From Candidatus Dormiibacterota bacterium (GTDB lineage: Bacteria > Chloroflexota > Dormibacteria > Aeolococcales > Bog-877): a stretch of 8,620 nucleotides of DNA. The stretch covers positions 829-9,448 of the forward strand of contig PLDE01000153.1 of NCBI GenBank assembly GCA_003135035.1, in the 5' to 3' direction. Both the position numbers and the translations under genes were made by a program. How positions within the stretch are numbered: position 1 is the first letter of the stretch; each line of letters begins with the position of its first letter. Below are positions 6,070 to 8,620 of the stretch, piece after piece. Below the pieces are notes generated by a model that was given only the letters and a program-made list of their open reading frames with translations, ran no database searches and was not told the DNA's origin.

Positions 6070-6914
6070 TGGCGATCTGGGTGATCGCCAGCCTGACTTG
6101 GCGAGAGCTCGTCCGGCGCAAGCTGGTGCTTGCCCTTTTGGCCCTCACCGGGATCGTGATCGGCGTCACCGGGTGGGGCTTCTCCCGGGTCCCTAGCCTC
6201 CACCTGGCCGGACATCCGCTGACGCAGGGAGAGATTCACACCGCGGCTGCTCAGCTACTGCTCCTAGTCATGTTCATGTTCAGCTTTGTCTTGGCCTTGA
6301 CCTGTGCCTTCCTGGCCGCCCCCGCCATCGCCGGCGAACTGGAATCTGGAGTGGCGCAAAGCCTTCTCTCTCGCCCTCTTCGCCGCCGTGATCTGCTGCT
6401 CGGCCGCTGGCTGGGACTGTCTTTGCCGATCGCGATATACACCGCGGTGTCGGTGGCCTTGGAGTTCGCCTTGGTCGACTGGACTACCGGCTACTGGCCG
6501 CACCTCCCGGTAGCCTCCGGAGCGGCTCTGCTGGGAGAGGGCCTGACCTTGCTGACCTTCACCCTTGCCCTCAGCACGCGGATCTCGGCGATCACGGCCG
6601 GGGTGATCTCGGTGATCGCCTTCGGGACCATGTGGTTAGGCGGCGTGGCCGGTGCTTTCGGTCAGGTCTTTCACAACGCGGCGATCACCAACGTCGGGGT
6701 GGCCACCCACTTTCTGCTGCCCACCGATGGGCTCTGGCATGCTGCGGTCTTTGCCATGGAGCCATCGTCCTTCGCCGGTGAGGCTTCCCGGGGACTGGGC
6801 AGTACCTTTGCCTCGGCCACGGGCCCGACGGTGGCCTATCTGGTCTGGGTGGTCCTCTGGCTGATCGTTGTCCTCGGCCTGGCGCTGTGGAGCTTTGAGC
6901 ACCGGGAGGCCTGA
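6069..6914 (+). CDS. ABC-2 type transporter permease
   Basis: The membrane half of the exporter, 281 aa. It starts at ATG 6069, which shares one base with the TGA stop of the ATPase gene (TGATG), a sign of translational coupling and a fixed pair. About six hydrophobic spans are seen: about 19-38, 58-88, 113-135, 145-170, 172-200 and 254-275. Between spans two and three is the ABC-2 cytoplasmic stretch AGELESGVAQSLLSRPLRRR (87-106), with the usual acidic residue, LL and RP pattern that couples to the ATPase. This is the single-fused-copy type of permease that works as a homodimer with two ATPases. It is the last gene of the sigma-controlled operon and ends 19 nt before the stop of the convergent gene. 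Substrate unknown. Confidence 0.9.
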   Translation: MAIWVIASLTWRELVRRKLVLALLALTGIVIGVTGWGFSRVPSLHLAGHPLTQGEIHTAAAQLLLLVMFMFSFVLALTCAFLAAPAIAGELESGVAQSLLSRPLRRRDLLLGRWLGLSLPIAIYTAVSVALEFALVDWTTGYWPHLPVASGAALLGEGLTLLTFTLALSTRISAITAGVISVIAFGTMWLGGVAGAFGQVFHNAAITNVGVATHFLLPTDGLWHAAVFAMEPSSFAGEASRGLGSTFASATGPTVAYLVWVVLWLIVVLGLALWSFEHREA

Positions 6915-6931
6915 TCCAGGCTGGCCAGTGC

Positions 6932-6946
6932 GCTCAGAGGCTGAGC
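6932..6946. terminator. Possible small bidirectional hairpin at the convergent junction
   Basis: GCTCAG-AGG-CTGAGC is a perfect 6-bp inverted repeat with a 3-nt loop. It covers the stop codon of the minus-strand gene (6934-6936) and lies 17 nt past the permease stop. A second small repeat, GCCTG-ATC-CAGGC (6909-6921), lies over the permease stop. Both are short and lack U tracts, so their role as terminators is only plausible. Confidence 0.3.
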
Positions 6947-7482
6947 AAAGCCCGGGGCCCGTTGCCCGCGACGATGTCGGTAAGGGGAAGGGAGAGGTCG
7001 ATCTCGGCCATGGATTCCGATCCGATCTTGACCGAAATCTGCGAACTGAGGCGCAACCCGGCCACCCGGACGCAGTCGCGGAGGAAGGGAAACGCCAGCA
7101 ATACCAGCTGGTTAGAGAGGCGGTTGAGCAGGGCGCGCCGGGGATCGGGGGCTGTCTGTTCCAGACTGCGGTCGCGGAAGGCCATCACGGTCACCTCGTC
7201 GGTGAGCTTGATGGGGTCGGTCCAGCTGTAGGCCTCACCCAGGCCGTCGCAATCGACGTACCGGTCCCGCTGCGGAAAGAGCCGCAGGGGTTGCTCCAGA
7301 GAGGCAAGCGATTGGGCGTCGCCCTCTACGAAGAAGGGGATGTCGGGCAACCCCGGTGTCTCCGGTTGGCTCGGGTAGCGGACGCTGAAGCCCACTGTCT
7401 CCACGCCCCAGAAGGGATTGGGCACCTTGATCCAGAAATCGCTGGGGGAACTGGGCACGCTTGTTCGCCGAGCATAGCGCAC
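6934..7482 (-). CDS. Protein of unknown function (182 aa) downstream of coaE
   Basis: I do not recognise a family. The frame shows strong third-position GC on the minus strand, so it is likely real. The start is GTG 7482 (reading MRYARRTSVPSSPSDFW). Upstream in the same frame are 11 more codons and then the coaE stop codon, so a start slightly earlier cannot be excluded; no clear ribosome binding site is seen. The protein is mixed alpha/beta, with aromatic patches (DFWIKVPNPFWGVETVGF, about 15-32) and a middle acidic part (about 85-105, including EAYSWTDPIKLTDEV). A hydrophobic helix (about 125-138, LSNQLVLLAFPFLRD) is too short and mixed for a safe membrane call. There is no signal peptide or cysteine motif. 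It is the last gene of the minus-strand group, so it is probably co-transcribed with coaE. Confidence 0.7.
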   Translation of the reverse strand: MRYARRTSVPSSPSDFWIKVPNPFWGVETVGFSVRYPSQPETPGLPDIPFFVEGDAQSLASLEQPLRLFPQRDRYVDCDGLGEAYSWTDPIKLTDEVTVMAFRDRSLEQTAPDPRRALLNRLSNQLVLLAFPFLRDCVRVAGLRLSSQISVKIGSESMAEIDLSLPLTDIVAGNGPRALLSL

Positions 7483-7515
7483 CGGGGCGCCGCTTACCAG
7501 ACCGAGAAAATCGGC

Positions 7516-8121
7516 TCAGGAGTTCTGGGAGAATTCGGAGGCCCAGAGAGACTCAACCTGCGCCTGGGTCGCCTCCCGGCTACCGCTGTTGTCGACGACC
7601 CAGGTGGCCAGCTCCCGCTTCCTGGTGAGGGGCATCTGGGACGCGATGCGCTGGCGGCCCTCGTCCTCGGTCAGGCCCGTCCGCTGCCGCAGGCGGAGCA
7701 GCTGGGTGAGGGGGTCGACCCAGACAACCAGCGTGCCATCGAACTCTCCTGACCTCTCCGTCTCGTAGAGCAGGGGGACGTCGTAGACAACCAGCTGAGC
7801 CCCGGATTCCTGGGCTTGGCGGATCTCATGTCGGCTCAGTTCGAGGACGCGAGGGTGGACGATCCCGTTGAGGCGCTCGCGCGCCTCGGCGTCGGCGAAG
7901 ACCAAGCGACCCAGCTGCGGGCGGTCCAGCGAGCCATCCTCGGCGATCACCCCGGGACCGAAACTCTGGGAGATCTCCGCCAGAGCTGAGCTGCTCACTC
8001 CGACCACGTCGCGGGCCAGCTGGTCGGCGTCGACAATCCATGCTCCCTTCTCGGCGAGAAGTTGGGCGACGGTTGACTTGCCGCTGGCGATTCCCCCGGT
8101 CAGGCCGATTAGCCGACTCAC
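7516..8121 (-). CDS. coaE: Dephospho-CoA kinase
   Basis: Phosphorylates the 3'-hydroxyl of dephospho-CoA with ATP, the last step of coenzyme A synthesis, in the cytoplasm. The 201-aa length is the family norm. The P-loop is GLTGGIASGKST (residues 6-17), the family's characteristic form. DADQLARDVV (31-40) follows, with the conserved Asp and Arg of the CoA-binding part, then LNGIVHPRV and VVYDVPLLYE (the second signature). VVWVDPLTQLLRLRQRTGLTEDEGRQRIASQM covers the lid and adenine-binding region, and VVDNSGS is near the end. GTG 8121 is the start; it overlaps the stop of the upstream gene by four bases (GTGA), indicating coupled translation. Actinobacterial CoaE proteins often carry a fused UPF0157 domain; this one does not, ending soon after VDNSGS. 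Confidence 0.96.
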   Translation of the reverse strand: MSRLIGLTGGIASGKSTVAQLLAEKGAWIVDADQLARDVVGVSSSALAEISQSFGPGVIAEDGSLDRPQLGRLVFADAEARERLNGIVHPRVLELSRHEIRQAQESGAQLVVYDVPLLYETERSGEFDGTLVVWVDPLTQLLRLRQRTGLTEDEGRQRIASQMPLTRKRELATWVVDNSGSREATQAQVESLWASEFSQNS

Positions 8122-8600
8122 GTCGGCGCCCGCTCCGATCCGTCCCTCTCATCAATCGGGCGCACGAAGCAGGCGTCGGGATCGAGGAGTCTCTCCAATC
8201 GCGTACCCGGGGTATGTACCCGTACCCCGCGTCGGGCGGGCACCCCGATCTCCCAGCCCTGACGGTGGAGTTCGCGCGCCTCGGCCAGGGTGGTCACCTG
8301 GGAGATGGCGGTGCCGTCGGTCATCTGCAGGGTGGGGGTCCGGGTGCCGGGGTAGCCGAGGGCGACTTCCCCCCCGCTCTCGAGAAGAAAGCGGAGATCA
8401 GAGAAGGCAGGCTCACCGAAGCTGGGCGGATCCTCCGCCTCGATCAGCTCGGCCAGAGAGGGCGCCGCTCCCTCTTTGACCTGCTCCCGGACCTGCTTGC
8501 GCTTCTGGATGTGCTGCTGGCGCTCGCGCCGCCGCACCTCGGTCTGCACGGCTGCCGCAGCCTGGGTCAGCCGGTTGAGGCGAACCTGGAAGGGCGCCAT
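8118..8600 (-). CDS. Protein of unknown function with charged N-terminal helix; may extend past the window edge
   Basis: I do not recognise a family. From ATG 8600 the protein is 160 aa. Residues 1-45 are rich in Arg, Gln, Glu and Lys and lack prolines after residue 3, so they should form a long amphipathic helix or coiled coil. Residues of about 70-140 form a compact part with a two-strand look (SGGEVALGYPGTRTPTLQM, then AISQVTTLAEARELHRQGWEIGVPARRGVRVHTPG). The tail is charged. No membrane span, signal peptide or metal motif is seen. GAGGAG touches the ATG with no spacer, which is too close to serve as its ribosome binding site, and the frame is open to the window edge (RRIREE before the Met). 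The true start may therefore lie outside, making this a partial gene. Its stop overlaps the coaE start by four bases. Confidence 0.68.
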   Translation of the reverse strand: MAPFQVRLNRLTQAAAAVQTEVRRRERQQHIQKRKQVREQVKEGAAPSLAELIEAEDPPSFGEPAFSDLRFLLESGGEVALGYPGTRTPTLQMTDGTAISQVTTLAEARELHRQGWEIGVPARRGVRVHTPGTRLERLLDPDACFVRPIDERDGSERAPT

Positions 8601-8620
8601 CTCCTCACGGATACGGCGCT

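Noticed and set aside
6868..7752. Long open frame of 294 codons on the plus strand, antisense to coaE and the gene after it
   Set aside because: It lies opposite the unmistakable coaE and shows a composition typical of a shadow frame (Gly/Pro/Arg-rich, no domain). Long antisense frames are common in GC-rich DNA.
1..8620. Defence system, mobile element, CRISPR array or biosynthetic cluster
   Set aside because: No transposase, integrase, nuclease, reverse transcriptase, toxin-antitoxin pair, repeat-spacer array or synthase motif is visible. The gene content is housekeeping plus one sensing and export operon.

Overview
This is a GC-rich bacterial chromosomal segment with strong G/C preference at third codon positions. 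Most predicted starts are GTG or TTG, genes are tightly packed, and there are two short -10 boxes of the TANNNT type, one apparently driving a leaderless mRNA. This style fits Actinomycetota or the Chloroflexota/Dormibacterota branch; the sequence alone does not settle which. I see no tRNA, rRNA, CRISPR array, insertion sequence, integrase or phage gene. It reads as ordinary chromosome carrying one regulatory operon worth attention.

Layout, left to right. (1) 2-691 (+): C-terminal part of a monofunctional haem catalase, closed by a strong hairpin (707-740). (2) 762-1637 (+): galU, UTP-glucose-1-phosphate uridylyltransferase, apparently read from a leaderless promoter directly after that hairpin. 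(3) 1795-2100 (+): a small protein of unknown function with its own TATACT -10 box. (4) 2154-2882 (+): a stand-alone PHP-family metallo-phosphoesterase, followed after 5 nt by a small single-pass membrane protein with a Ser/Pro/Ala-rich tail (2888-3229). (5) 3332-6914 (+): an ECF-type sigma factor, an HX3CX2C zinc-finger anti-sigma factor with one membrane span and a large extracytoplasmic domain, an ABC ATPase and an ABC-2 type permease. All three junctions overlap (26, 8 and 1 nt), so these four are almost certainly one transcript. (6) On the minus strand, converging on that operon: a protein of unknown function with a charged N-terminal helix (8118-8600, possibly continuing past the window edge), coaE (7516-8121) and another protein of unknown function (6934-7482).

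How they may work together: the membrane anti-sigma factor should hold the sigma factor at the membrane until its outer domain senses something. The released sigma factor would then drive its target genes, plausibly including its own operon and the co-encoded exporter. The outer domain carries a His/Cys cluster (H267, H268, H271, C274, C280) that could be a sensing site; this is inference. The minus-strand group includes the last step of coenzyme A synthesis and looks like housekeeping genes plus two unknown ones. The catalase and galU appear to be independent transcription units.
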